Of a DNA stretch of 64,000 nt, positions 1 to 13,931 are shown in pieces; within the stretch, counting starts at the first letter, position 1; the number at the start of each line of letters is the position of its first letter. This stretch comes from Agromyces rhizosphaerae (lineage in GTDB: Bacteria; Actinomycetota; Actinomycetes; Actinomycetales; Microbacteriaceae), in NCBI RefSeq assembly GCF_027925245.1, contig NZ_BSDP01000001.1, forward strand, positions 310,001-374,000. The letters are read 5' to 3'. The notes under the pieces were generated by a model that ran no database searches, was not told where the DNA came from, and saw only the letters and a program-made list of their open reading frames with translations. The translations under genes and the position numbers were made by a program.

Positions 1-2428
<2,428 letters not shown>

Positions 2429-2510
2429 GGATGCTCTCCACTCGTCGTACGGCGCGTGATCCGCGCCGCTCGCGGGGCGCGATCAAGGTCGCGTCGGCCC
2501 GCAGCGGTCG

Positions 2511-2519
2511 ATCATAGCA
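2511..2519 (-). promoter_or_regulatory. secA promoter, extended -10 element
   Basis: Read on the minus strand this is TGC followed by TATGAT, an extended -10 that differs from the consensus TATAAT at one base. No convincing -35 lies 17-18 nt upstream, as is usual for extended -10 promoters. Transcription would begin near 2504 and give a leader of about 75 nt before the secA GTG. Confidence 0.6.
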
Positions 2520-2577
2520 ATGGTATCGGCGAGCGGGCTGAGTGCCCGGCGCGGCCGTGGACGGATGCGGCGCTGCC

Positions 2578-2610
2578 GCGGGGCGGCGGTCCGTCGGGCC
2601 GCCGCCCCGC
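2578..2610 (-). terminator. Hairpin after hpf
   Basis: A perfect 12-bp inverted repeat (arms 2578-2589 and 2599-2610, nine-base loop, almost all G/C) starts 5 nt past the hpf stop codon. There is no U-tract after it. GC-only stems of this kind are common at actinobacterial gene ends, so I read it as the hpf terminator that insulates secA. Confidence 0.6.
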
Positions 2611-2615
2611 ACGCG

Positions 2616-3326
2616 TCAGCCGCGCGCCGCGCCCGCTTGGACGAGCTGCTCCTCGAGGCCCTCGGGGCTCGCGGCGTCGGCCTGCTCGTCGAGGCCGATG
2701 AGCCCGTAGTCCCAGCCCTTCCGCCGGTACACGACGCTCGGGCGGCCGTTCTCCGAGTCGATGAACAGGTAGAAGTCGTGGCCGACGAGCTCCATGAAGT
2801 AGAGGGCGTCGTCGACGGTCATGGGCGTCGAGGCGAACACCTTGCGCCGGATGACCACCGGGCAGTACTCGTCCTCGACCTCCTCGGGTGCGGCGGCCTC
2901 CTCGACGGGCGCGCCGCCGTCACGGACGCGCTCGAGCACGGCCGCGTCGGCCGGCTGGACGCCGTGGCCGAGGAAGCCGTCGGTGCTGGCCTCGCGCAGC
3001 GACTTCGGGCGGTGCTGCCCGCGATGGACCTTCCGGCGGTCCTTCGCCCTGCGGACGCGCTCCATGAGGCGCCCCAGGGCGACGTCGAACGCAGCGTACT
3101 TGTCCTGGCCGTCTGCTTCGGCCCGGACGACGGGTCCCTTCCCGATCAGGGTGAGCTCCACCCGGTCGGGCCCGCTGTTCCCGTTGGTCTCGTGGTGCCG
3201 GCTGACCTTGATGTCGAGGGCCAGGGCGCGGTCCGCCAGGTGCTCGACCTTCTCGGCCTTCTCGGCGGCGTAGTCGCGGAAACGGTCGGTGATACCCAAG
3301 TTGCGTCCGACGATGTGCAGTTCCAT
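2616..3326 (-). CDS. hpf: Long-form ribosome hibernation promoting factor
   Basis: Binds the 30S decoding centre and dimerises ribosomes into inactive 100S particles during stress or stationary phase. I chose the ATG at 3326 (MELHIVGRNLGI), which has GGGAGG about 5 nt upstream; an in-frame extension to 3416 lacks a ribosome site and family similarity. The 236-residue product has the N-terminal S30AE/RaiA domain (about 1-105, ending in the basic RRAKDRRKVHRGQHRPKS stretch) and the C-terminal dimerisation domain (about 155-212, with VIRRKVFASTPMTVDDAL and VYRRKGWDYGLIG). An acidic alanine-rich linker joins them. Two domains mark the long form typical of Gram-positives. It sits between comF and secA, as in mycobacteria. 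Confidence 0.96.
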   Translation of the reverse strand: MELHIVGRNLGITDRFRDYAAEKAEKVEHLADRALALDIKVSRHHETNGNSGPDRVELTLIGKGPVVRAEADGQDKYAAFDVALGRLMERVRRAKDRRKVHRGQHRPKSLREASTDGFLGHGVQPADAAVLERVRDGGAPVEEAAAPEEVEDEYCPVVIRRKVFASTPMTVDDALYFMELVGHDFYLFIDSENGRPSVVYRRKGWDYGLIGLDEQADAASPEGLEEQLVQAGAARG

Positions 3327-3387
3327 GACGACCTCCCAGATCCGGCGTGCCGCCCGGGGAAGGGCGAGAACTCCACGCCTTGCTCTC

Positions 3388-3393
3388 ACGTTA
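3388..3393 (-). promoter_or_regulatory. Possible hpf -10 box
   Basis: Minus-strand TAACGT (TANNNT type) with a GTGACT element 17 nt upstream. It would start transcription near 3381 and give a leader of about 55 nt. It overlaps the 3' end of comF (stop at 3413). The match is moderate. Confidence 0.35.
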
Positions 3394-3412
3394 ACCCGGC
3401 GCCTCGGCAAAG

Positions 3413-4177
3413 TCACGGAATCTTTCCCGAACGTTCCGTGCGTGGATCATCGGGGTCGGCTATGGCCCCGAGACGATGCGGATGCCCGTGCCGGGACGCC
3501 GTGCGCCGAGGGGTCCGCGCGAGCGCGGCGACGCCCGTCACGCGCGCACCGCCGGCCTCCAGGGCGCGCACCGCCTCCCGTGCGGTGGCCCCCGTCGTGA
3601 CGATGTCGTCGACGAGGACGACGGCGCGCCCGCGGGCCCGCGGGAGCGCCCGGAGCGCGCCCGCCGCGTTCCGCGCGCGCTCCTCGAGGCCGAGGCCGGC
3701 CTGGTCGGCACGCGCGCCGGTGCGCGCCAGCAGGCGCTCCGCGCGCAGGCCCGAGTGGCGCAGCAGCAGCCCGACGGGGTGGTAGCCGCGCTCGCGCCGG
3801 GCACGTGCCGACGACGGCACGACGACGAGCACGGGGCGCGGCGCGGGCCCCGGCGCGGCGGCGCGGGCGAGCGCCGCCACCGCTGCCACCGCCGCACCGA
3901 GCGCGGGTGCCAGCGCGGCCGCCGCGTCGGTGCGCCCGCCGTCCTTGTACGCCCCGAGGACCGCGCGGACGACGCCGTCGTACTCGAGCGCCGCGGTGAA
4001 GCGCAGGTCGCCGCGTGCGTCCTCGACGGGCTCCGGCCGCAGCGCCCCCGCGCACGCGGCGCACACCGGGCGGCCGCCCGCCCCGCACCCCGCGCACCGC
4101 ACCGGGAGCAGCACGGCGGCCGCGTCGCGCAGCGCGTCGAGGAGCGGCGTCGGGAGTGCGCGCGCGGCGGGCGTCAT
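3413..4177 (-). CDS. comF: ComF family phosphoribosyltransferase-like protein
   Basis: ComF proteins are phosphoribosyltransferase-fold proteins linked to DNA uptake in naturally competent bacteria; in actinobacteria their substrate is unknown. This 254-residue protein (ATG start) has an N-terminal four-cysteine zinc knuckle (CAGC and CAAC pairs within residues 28-42) and a C-terminal PRPP-binding loop VVLVDDIVTTGAT. The middle has PSSARARRERGYHPVGLL, matching the family's RGYNQ-type signature. No other competence genes are visible here, so a role in DNA uptake is only inferred. It follows lpqB after 91 nt and precedes hpf, so it may be the last gene of the mtrA-mtrB-lpqB transcript. Confidence 0.9.
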   Translation of the reverse strand: MTPAARALPTPLLDALRDAAAVLLPVRCAGCGAGGRPVCAACAGALRPEPVEDARGDLRFTAALEYDGVVRAVLGAYKDGGRTDAAAALAPALGAAVAAVAALARAAAPGPAPRPVLVVVPSSARARRERGYHPVGLLLRHSGLRAERLLARTGARADQAGLGLEERARNAAGALRALPRARGRAVVLVDDIVTTGATAREAVRALEAGGARVTGVAALARTPRRTASRHGHPHRLGAIADPDDPRTERSGKIP

Positions 4178-4268
4178 GCACCGATCGTCGCCGGCGGCTC
4201 CGGGCGCGGCACCGGCTCACGGGCATCCGCCCGACCGCGCTTCGGCACGCACGGCTGTGGAGGGCGGT

Positions 4269-5949
4269 TCAGCCCTGCTGCGAGGCGACGAAGTCGATTC
4301 CCGTGGAGCGCACCTGCCAGGCCACGCCGCTCTGCTGGACGAGGTCGCCCTCCCCCGTCAGGATGCGCGCCTCGCGCACGGTGTTGCCGCCCACGATCTC
4401 GAGGCCGTCGTCCGGACCGATGCGGGTCGTGCTGGTGCCGCCGACGTCCTGCGTGATCACGACGGTGTCGCCGTCGGGCGCGGTGGTGATCGAGGCGACC
4501 GTGCTCGGGCCGAGCCACGCGACGTCGCGCGCCGTGCCGTCGACGGCGGTGAGCGGCAGCCGGCCGCCGAGCGCGTCGGGCAGGTCGAGTTCGGCGGCGC
4601 GCGCGATCGACGCGACCTCGAGCTGGGTGCCCTCGTCCGACTGGATCAGCACGAGCAGGCGGGTGCCGTCGCGCGAGACCGACAGCGCGGCGATGCCCGA
4701 GGCCTCCGGCCACGGCGTCGAGACGATGCCCTGCGAGCCGTCGGGCGCGTGCCAGGCGATCCGGTCGGCCCGCCGGTCCGTCGCCGTCCAGACGATGCCG
4801 TACCCGTCGATCGCCGGGGTCACGAGGCCGGCGCGGTCGTCCACGCGCTCGGGGTCCTCGCCGGCGCGCACGACCCACGCGCCCGATGCGGCGAGCACGG
4901 CGACCGTCTCGCCGTCCGGGCCGACCGCGGCGTCCCGCGGCTCCAGCTCCTCCACGGCGGCGGAGACGCCGTCGATGCGCGTGACCTGCTGGGCCGACGT
5001 CGACAGGTACCCGAACTCGCCGTCGCGGAACACGACCGTGCGCGGGTCGACGCGCGGGTTCAGCACGGGCACCGAGAGCGCGAGGTCGGGGATCTCGTCG
5101 TCGGCGCCGTTGATGCGCAGGCGCACGTCCTCGATGCCGCGCACGGTGCCGAGGCTCTCCTGGAACTGCAGCTCCATGAGCTGCAGGGTGCGCAGGTCGT
5201 CGGTCACGTCGCCGGTGAGGGCGATCTCGGCGATCCGCGACTCGACCGGCACCGCACCGGGGTCGAGTCGAAGCCCGTCGGGGATCGCACTCGCCACGCC
5301 CGGGGCCAGCCACTCGGCGGGCCCCCGCAGGAGCTCGCGCACGATGCTCGTCTGGGTCGACTCGCGCCGGGCGAACCAGCGCACGTCGGGCACGAGGTAG
5401 GTGCCGGTGGGGTCGTAGAAGTACAGCGGGTACTGGGCGAACGCGATGTCGAAGATCGCGTCGTCGACCAGCACGCCCTGCGGCGCCCGCGAGATGCGCC
5501 ACTCCCCCGCGACCTGGGTGAGCTCGTAGTCCAGCGTGACGCGCGAGGCGGAGACGGTGTCGTCGTACTCGCCGTTCTCGGCGAGGCCCGCGACGGGCTC
5601 GGCCTGGATGCGCCAGCTGTTCTCGTCGAGCTCCACGTACTGCCGGGAGGCGATGCGGTCGACGGTCGCGCCGGCGTCGGGGGTCCACTCCTCGGCGAAG
5701 TCGGGGGTGAGGAACAGCCGCGCGGTCTGGTAGTTGTTGCGCGGGCTGGCCGCGGCGTCGACGAACCCGCGCACGACCTGCTCGGGCGAGCTGCCGGCGA
5801 CCGGGCCCGAGGCGACCACGTCGACCTCGACGGTGTCCTCGCCGGTGGCGACCTGGCCGGCGTTCACGCCGCCGGAGGTGGGGATGCTCGCGCAGCCCGC
5901 GAGCACGAGCACGGCGAGCAGGGCGACGGATGCCGCCTGCCGCATCGGA

Positions 5950-5957
<8 letters not shown>
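4269..5957 (-). CDS. lpqB: Lipoprotein LpqB, MtrB accessory protein
   Basis: Membrane-anchored lipoprotein that, in mycobacteria, interacts with the sensor domain of MtrB and tunes MtrA phosphorylation. The 562-residue product begins with a lipoprotein signal peptide whose lipobox LAGC places the lipidated cysteine at residue 22. A GerMN-like domain follows (about residues 165-320), then a C-terminal beta-propeller-like half with repeated W/DG blades. The start overlaps the end of mtrB by 8 nt, so the two are translationally coupled. An internal ATG four codons downstream is an alternative start. Length and context match the family well. Confidence 0.95.
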
Positions 5958-7650
<1,693 letters not shown>

Positions 7651-7656
7651 GGTGCC

Positions 7657-8337
7657 CTAGACGGTGGCCCCGGCCCGGTACCCGACCCCGCGCACCGTCA
7701 TCACGATGCTGGGGTTGTCGGGGTCGAACTCGACCTTCGCGCGCAGGCGCTGCACGTGCACGTTCACGAGCCGGGTGTCGGCCTTGTAGTGGTAGCCCCA
7801 CACCTGCTCGAGCAGCATCTCGCGGGTGAAGACCTGCTGCGGCTTCGACGCGAGCGTGAGCAGCAGGTCGAACTCGAGCGGGGTGAGCGCGATGAGCTCG
7901 TCGCCGCGGCGCACCTCGTGCGCGGCGGCGTCGACGGTCAGGTCGCCGACGCGCAGCAGGTCGGCCTCGCCGTCGCCGACGGGGCGGAGCCGGGTGCGGA
8001 TGCGCGCGATCAGCTCCTTCGGGTTGAACGGCTTGACCATGTAGTCGTCGGCGCCCGACTCGAGTCCCTTCACGACATCGGCCGTGTCGGACTTCGCGGT
8101 GAGCATGATGATCGGGGTCCCGGACTCGGCGCGGATGCGCGAGCAGACCTCGATGCCGTCGACGCCGGGCAGCATCAGGTCGAGCAGCACGAGGTCGGGC
8201 CTGACCTGGCGGAACTCGTCGAGGGCCGACGTGCCGTCGGCGCAGAAGAACGGCTCGAAGCCCTCCGTCCGCAGCACGATGCCGATCATCTCGGCCAGTG
8301 CCTGGTCGTCGTCGACCACGAGTACGCGTGCGCTCAT
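7657..8337 (-). CDS. mtrA: Two-component response regulator MtrA
   Basis: OmpR/PhoB-type response regulator, the partner of MtrB. The 226 residues comprise a receiver domain with acidic pocket VVDDD (7-11), phospho-acceptor D53 in LLDLMLPG and the conserved K102 in MVKPFN, followed by a winged-helix DNA-binding domain (about 130-224) with the recognition helix in TRLVNVHVQRLRAK. The ATG start has GGGACGG just upstream. It is the first gene of the mtrA-mtrB-lpqB(-comF) transcript. Family length and all key residues are intact. Confidence 0.97.
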   Translation of the reverse strand: MSARVLVVDDDQALAEMIGIVLRTEGFEPFFCADGTSALDEFRQVRPDLVLLDLMLPGVDGIEVCSRIRAESGTPIIMLTAKSDTADVVKGLESGADDYMVKPFNPKELIARIRTRLRPVGDGEADLLRVGDLTVDAAAHEVRRGDELIALTPLEFDLLLTLASKPQQVFTREMLLEQVWGYHYKADTRLVNVHVQRLRAKVEFDPDNPSIVMTVRGVGYRAGATV

Positions 8338-8389
8338 CCGTCCCGTTCCCGTTCGTCCGTGCGCCGGCAGCGATCACGGCGCGTTCCCC

Positions 8390-8395
8390 AGCGTA
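8390..8395 (-). promoter_or_regulatory. Possible mtrA operon -10 box
   Basis: Minus-strand TACGCT lies about 50 nt upstream of the mtrA ATG with a weak GAACCG-like -35 about 17 nt further up. It fits the TANNNT class seen at other starts in the window. Not decisive. Confidence 0.35.
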
Positions 8396-8513
8396 GTCGA
8401 GCGGCGGGAGAGCGGTTCCTCGTGCATCCCGGCGGGTGCCGCACGCGGTGGACGACGGCGTGCCGTGCCCACGCCGGACGTGGCACGATGGGTGCACGCG
8501 TGAGGAGGCACCG

Positions 8514-9665
8514 GTGACCGATCAGACGTGGCATCCGCCGACCGGCCCCGGAGGCCCGTCGGGCACCGGCGCACCGGCCGGCTACGGCCCCGGCCCCGGC
8601 CCGCAGGATCCCGGCGCGGGCCCGCAGGCGCCCTCCGGCGGGCAGCCCGGCCCCGACGCGGGCTGGACTCCGCCGCCGCGCCCGGGCCTCGTGCCGCTGC
8701 GCCCGCTCGGATTCGCCACGCTGCTCGGCGCCCCGTTCCAGACCATCCGGCGCAACCCCGGCCCCACCTTCGGCAGCGGCCTGCTCGTGCAGGCCGTCGT
8801 CAGCCTCGGGTCGGCCGCGCTGCTGCTGCCGTTCATGTTCGGCCTCGTCGACCGCCTCGAGCGGGCGTCGGCCGGCGACGTCGACGCGATCGCGAGCGGC
8901 GCCGTCGCGGGGCTGCTGCTGCTCATGCTCGTGCCGCTCGCGGTCTCGGTGGTCGGATCGGCCTTCCTGCAGGGGATCATGGTCGTCGACGTCGCGACCG
9001 GCGCCCTCGGCGGGAAGGCGGGATTCGCGACCGTGTGGCGGCGCACGGCGCGCCGCATCTGGCCGCTGATCGGGTGGGTGCTGCTGCTGGCGGCCGCCGC
9101 GACCGTGGTCGTGGTGCTGCTGGTGGGGATCGTGCTCGGGTTCGCCCTGATCGAGCCCGTGCTCGTGTTCGCGGGCGTCGCCGTCGCCGTGCTCGTCGGG
9201 CTGGGCGCCGCGGTCGTCGCGGCGTGGCTGTACACCAAGCTCTCGCTCACCCCGAGCGCGATCGTGCTCGAGGGCCGCGGCCTCGGCAGCGCGATGGCCC
9301 GCTCCTGGCGGCTCACCGACGGCCACTTCTGGCGGGTCTTCGGCGTCGAGGTGCTCGTCGCCGTGATCGTGAACGTGGCCGCCCAGGTCATCGTGCAACC
9401 GGTCAGCTTCGTCGGCGGCATCGCGTCGGTGCTGGTCGACCCGACCGGCACGGGCGCCGGCGTCTGGGTGATCGTGGTCACCTACGTGGTCGCCATCGGG
9501 CTCTCGATCGTGGTCGGCGCCGTCGCGGCCGTCGCGCAGTCCGCCGTGGTGGCGCTGCTCTACCTCGACCTGCGGATGCGCCGCGAAGGACTGGACCTCG
9601 AGCTCCAGCGCGTGGTCGAGCTGCGCCAGGCCGGACAGCCCGTCGACGACCCGTTCGCCGCCTGA
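8514..9665 (+). CDS. Membrane protein with GDPD-type membrane domain
   Basis: A 383-residue integral membrane protein of the family usually named after the N-terminal membrane domain of glycerophosphoryl diester phosphodiesterases; no catalytic phosphodiesterase domain is present, so the enzymatic name should not be used. The GTG at 8514 has GAGGAGG 6 nt upstream, a better start than the ATG at 8436. Residues 1-60 are a low-complexity Gly/Pro-rich cytoplasmic tail; about six hydrophobic segments follow from residue 85 to 360. The gene is divergent from mtrA and heads an operon with DUF4129, DUF4350, MoxR and DUF58. Function is unknown; membership of this operon suggests an envelope process. 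Confidence 0.85.
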   Translation: MTDQTWHPPTGPGGPSGTGAPAGYGPGPGPQDPGAGPQAPSGGQPGPDAGWTPPPRPGLVPLRPLGFATLLGAPFQTIRRNPGPTFGSGLLVQAVVSLGSAALLLPFMFGLVDRLERASAGDVDAIASGAVAGLLLLMLVPLAVSVVGSAFLQGIMVVDVATGALGGKAGFATVWRRTARRIWPLIGWVLLLAAAATVVVVLLVGIVLGFALIEPVLVFAGVAVAVLVGLGAAVVAAWLYTKLSLTPSAIVLEGRGLGSAMARSWRLTDGHFWRVFGVEVLVAVIVNVAAQVIVQPVSFVGGIASVLVDPTGTGAGVWVIVVTYVVAIGLSIVVGAVAAVAQSAVVALLYLDLRMRREGLDLELQRVVELRQAGQPVDDPFAA

Positions 9666-9671
9666 GGCCCG

Positions 9672-10322
9672 ATGCGCCTCGACGTGCCGCTGGACCCCGA
9701 CGCCGACGAGGCGCGGCGACTGCTCGAGGAGGAGCTGCGCTCGCCCGAGTACGCCGCGGCGAGCCCGACCGCGTTCGACCGCGCCGCCGACGCGGTGCGC
9801 CAGTGGCTCGCGGACCTGTTCACCGGCGGCGCAGGCCTTCCCGCGCCGACCCTGCTGCTCATCGGCGCGGTCGTGGCCGCGGGGATCGTCGTGGCGCTGC
9901 TGCTCGTGTACGGCGTGCCGCGGCTGCGACGCCGCACGAGCTCGTCGGGCGCGGCGCTCCTCGGCGACGACGACCTGCGGAGCGCCGCGAGGCTGCGCCG
10001 GGCGGCCGCCGCCGCGGCGGCCGCGGGCGACTGGGACACCGCGGTGGTCGAGGCGTACCGCGGGCTGGCCAGGGGCCTCGACGAGCGCACGGTGCTGACG
10101 CTGCTGCCCGGCACGACCGCGCACGGCGTCGCCGACGGCGCGGCACCCGCGTTCCCGTCGCTCTCGCGACGGCTCGCCGACGCGGCCGACGACTTCGAGC
10201 GAGTGCGGTACGGCGGCGGCCACTCCGACGGCGCCGCCTACGCGCGCGTGCGCGACCTCGACGCCGAGCTCGCCCGCACGACGCCCGCCGGCCTCGCCGA
10301 ACCCGCCGGAGCCGCGACGTGA
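9672..10322 (+). CDS. DUF4129 domain membrane protein
   Basis: A 216-residue protein with a short N-terminal segment rich in acidic residues, one strong transmembrane helix (about residues 59-82, LLLIGAVVAAGIVVALLLVYGV) and a C-terminal cytoplasmic helical domain of the DUF4129 type. It begins 6 nt after the previous gene and overlaps the next by 4 nt (GTGA). DUF4129 proteins are repeatedly found with MoxR and DUF58 partners; the biochemical role is not known. Family assignment rests on architecture and context. Confidence 0.8.
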   Translation: MRLDVPLDPDADEARRLLEEELRSPEYAAASPTAFDRAADAVRQWLADLFTGGAGLPAPTLLLIGAVVAAGIVVALLLVYGVPRLRRRTSSSGAALLGDDDLRSAARLRRAAAAAAAAGDWDTAVVEAYRGLARGLDERTVLTLLPGTTAHGVADGAAPAFPSLSRRLADAADDFERVRYGGGHSDGAAYARVRDLDAELARTTPAGLAEPAGAAT

Positions 10323-11557
10323 GCGCGCCCGCCCCCGCCTCCGACGTCGCACCCGCCGAGACGCCGACGGTGCGCCGCGCGCTCGCCGACCGGCGCGGCT
10401 GGATCGTCGTCGGCGCACTCGTGCTGGTCGCCGCGATCGGCGTCGCGGTGCTGCAGGGCGCGGGCGCCGGCACCGGCCGGCCGCTCGCGGTCGACGGCGC
10501 CGCGCCCGCGGGCGGTGCCGCGGTCGCCTCGGTGCTCGCGGAGCAGGGCGTGCAGGTCACGCCGGCGGACTCCCTCGCCGCGGCGCTGCCCCGCGCCGCG
10601 GGCGCCACCGTGCTGCTGGTCGACGACCTCGGACTGCTCGAGCCGGCGCGGGTCGCCGAGCTCGCAGACGCCGCGGACCGACTCGTGGTCGTCGCCCCCA
10701 CGTTCGCCGCGCTCGAGGCGCTGGCGCCCGGCGTGCGCTTCGGCGGGGTCTCGGCCGGCCCGACGGATGCACCGGGCTGCGACCTGCGCGCCGCGGTGCG
10801 CGCGGGCGCGCTCGGCGGCACCGGCGCCGTGCTCACGCTCGACGACGAGGCGACGGATGCCGGCTGGCGCGGGTGCTTCCCGGACGAGACCGGCGCGGTG
10901 CGCGTCGCGGTCGGCCCCGGCGGCGACGACCCCGACGTGGTGCTCGTCGCGGGAACCGAGGTCCTCGCCAACGACACGGTCACCGACGCGGGCAACGCCG
11001 CGCTCGCGCTGGGCCTGCTCGGCGCAGGCGACCGGCTCGTCTGGTACCAGCCCGGTCCGGGCGACGTGGACGGCGCGCGGCCGGGCATCGCCGAGCTGAC
11101 CCCGCCGTGGGTCTCGCCGGTGCTGCTGCTGCTCGTCGCGACCACCGTCGCCGCCGGTGTCTGGCGCGGCCGCCGGTTCGGTCCGCTCGTCGTCGAGCGG
11201 CTCCCCGTGGTCGTGCGCGCCCGCGAGACGACCGAGGGCCGCGGACGGCTGTACGCCCGCAGCGCCGCGCGCGGCCGCGCGCTCGACGCGATGCGCATCG
11301 GCGCGCTCGGCCGCACCGCGGCACGCGTGGGCCTCGCCGGGCACGCGCCCGCGGGCGACATCGCCGACGCGGCGGCCGCGCTGCTCGGCATCGATCCCGC
11401 GCGCGTCCGCGCCCTGCTCATCGGGGAGCCGCCCGCCGACGACGCGGAGTTCACGCGGCTCGCACGCGAGCTCGACGACCTCGAGGAGCGCGTCGCCGCC
11501 GCGGTCCGCGCACCCGGTGCATCCGACGACCCGACCGCCCGACCCAGGAACAGGTGA
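10319..11557 (+). CDS. DUF4350 domain-containing membrane protein
   Basis: A 412-residue protein. I place the start at the GTG at 10319, inside the GTGA overlap with the DUF4129 gene; the reading frame stays open upstream but that part is antisense-like shadow. It has a TM helix near residues 21-41, an extracytoplasmic domain (about 45-260) with a ThuA/GATase-like alternation of beta strands (TVLLVDDLG, DRLVVVAPT), and a second TM near 264-283 followed by a basic cytoplasmic tail. DUF4350 commonly couples to MoxR-DUF58-DUF4129. No catalytic motif is obvious. Confidence 0.8.
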   Translation: MSAPAPASDVAPAETPTVRRALADRRGWIVVGALVLVAAIGVAVLQGAGAGTGRPLAVDGAAPAGGAAVASVLAEQGVQVTPADSLAAALPRAAGATVLLVDDLGLLEPARVAELADAADRLVVVAPTFAALEALAPGVRFGGVSAGPTDAPGCDLRAAVRAGALGGTGAVLTLDDEATDAGWRGCFPDETGAVRVAVGPGGDDPDVVLVAGTEVLANDTVTDAGNAALALGLLGAGDRLVWYQPGPGDVDGARPGIAELTPPWVSPVLLLLVATTVAAGVWRGRRFGPLVVERLPVVVRARETTEGRGRLYARSAARGRALDAMRIGALGRTAARVGLAGHAPAGDIADAAAALLGIDPARVRALLIGEPPADDAEFTRLARELDDLEERVAAAVRAPGASDDPTARPRNR

Positions 11558-11559
11558 CC

Positions 11560-12567
<1,008 letters not shown>

Positions 12568-12568
12568 C

Positions 12569-13903
12569 ATGGCCTGGTCCGGACGCTTCGCGCTGCTCGT
12601 CGCCACCGGCGTCGTGCCGCTCGTGCTGCTCGGCGGCACCCCGGCGGCGGCGTGGGCGGTGCTCGCCGGCTGGCTCGGGCTCGCGGTGACCGCGGGGCTC
12701 GTCGACCTCGCCCTCGCGGGCAGCCCCCGGCAGGTGGCGCTCGAACGCGAGACGCCGGCGCGCGTGCGGCTCGGCGAGCACGCGACCGGGCGGCTGCTCG
12801 TGACCAACCGCGGCGCGCGGCGCATCCGCGGCGTCGTGCGCGACGGCTGGGAGCCGTCGGCCGGGCTGGCCGGCGCGAATCGGGCGCGGGTGGTCCTGCC
12901 GCCGGGCGAGCGCCGCGCCGTGCCGCTCGCGTTCGTGCCGACCCGCCGCGGCGAGCGCAGGGCCCGGTCGGTCACGCTGCGCTCGTGGGGACCGCTCGGG
13001 CTGTGGGCCAGGCAGGCGACGCTCAGCGCCGAGGGCCGGATCCGCGTGCTGCCCCCGTTCCGCTCCCGGCGGCACCTCGCCTCGCGGGTCGCCCGGCTGC
13101 GCGAGCTCGAGGGGAACACGCCGGTCATGGTGCGCGGCGCCGGCACCGAGTTCGACTCGCTGCGCGAGTACGTGCGCGGCGACGACGTGCGCTCCATCGA
13201 CTGGCGGGCGACCGCCCGGCGCGACGCGGCCATGACCGGCGGCGGGCAGCGCCTGATGGTGCGCACCTGGCGGCCCGAGCGCGACCGCCGCGTGGTGCTC
13301 GTCGTCGACACCGGCCGCACCGCGGCCGCGCGCGTGGGCGACGAGCCCCGGCTCGACACGTCGATCGAGGCGAGCCTGCTCCTCGCGGCCCTCGCGAGCC
13401 GCGCCGGCGACCGGGTCGACCTCGTCGCCTGGGACCGGCGGGTGCGCGCCCGGGTGCAGTCGGTCACCGGGCCGACGCTGCTGTCGCGCATGGTCGACGC
13501 GCTCGCGCCCGTCGAGGCCGGGCTGATCGACACCGACTGGAGCGCCGTGCCGGCGCTCGTGCGGCAGGTGACGAGCCAGCGCGCGCTCGTCGTGCTCTGC
13601 ACCGGAATCGACACCCCCGCCGCGGCACGGGGCATGCTCGGCGTGCTGCCGACGCTGACCGCGTCGCACACCGTGCTCGTGGCATCCGTCACCGACCCCT
13701 CGCTCGACGCCGACCGGCGCGACCGGACCGACCGGGAGGCCGCGTACCTCGCCGGCGCCGCCGAGCGCGCGCTCCGTGACGCCGACCGGGTGGCCGCGGC
13801 GATCCGGCGCCTCGGCGCCGACGTCGTGCAGGCCGCGCCCGCCGAACTGCCGCCCGCCCTCGCCGACCGCTACCTCGCACTGAAGGCCGCGGGCCGGCTC
13901 TGA
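12569..13903 (+). CDS. DUF58 domain-containing protein
   Basis: A 444-residue protein with two close hydrophobic helices at the N-terminus (about residues 8-50), an immunoglobulin-like segment, then the DUF58 signature EFDSLREYVRGDDVRSIDWR and a von Willebrand A-like fold with RRVVLVVDTGRTAAARVG. It starts 1 nt after the MoxR stop, so the pair is coupled. DUF58 proteins are the usual partners of MoxR ATPases, where the A-like domain may bind metal or protein ligands. It is the last gene of the operon; the next gene is convergent 28 nt away. Confidence 0.92.
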   Translation: MAWSGRFALLVATGVVPLVLLGGTPAAAWAVLAGWLGLAVTAGLVDLALAGSPRQVALERETPARVRLGEHATGRLLVTNRGARRIRGVVRDGWEPSAGLAGANRARVVLPPGERRAVPLAFVPTRRGERRARSVTLRSWGPLGLWARQATLSAEGRIRVLPPFRSRRHLASRVARLRELEGNTPVMVRGAGTEFDSLREYVRGDDVRSIDWRATARRDAAMTGGGQRLMVRTWRPERDRRVVLVVDTGRTAAARVGDEPRLDTSIEASLLLAALASRAGDRVDLVAWDRRVRARVQSVTGPTLLSRMVDALAPVEAGLIDTDWSAVPALVRQVTSQRALVVLCTGIDTPAAARGMLGVLPTLTASHTVLVASVTDPSLDADRRDRTDREAAYLAGAAERALRDADRVAAAIRRLGADVVQAAPAELPPALADRYLALKAAGRL

Positions 13904-13931
13904 TCGCGACGGCGGCGGGACGGCAGCGGGC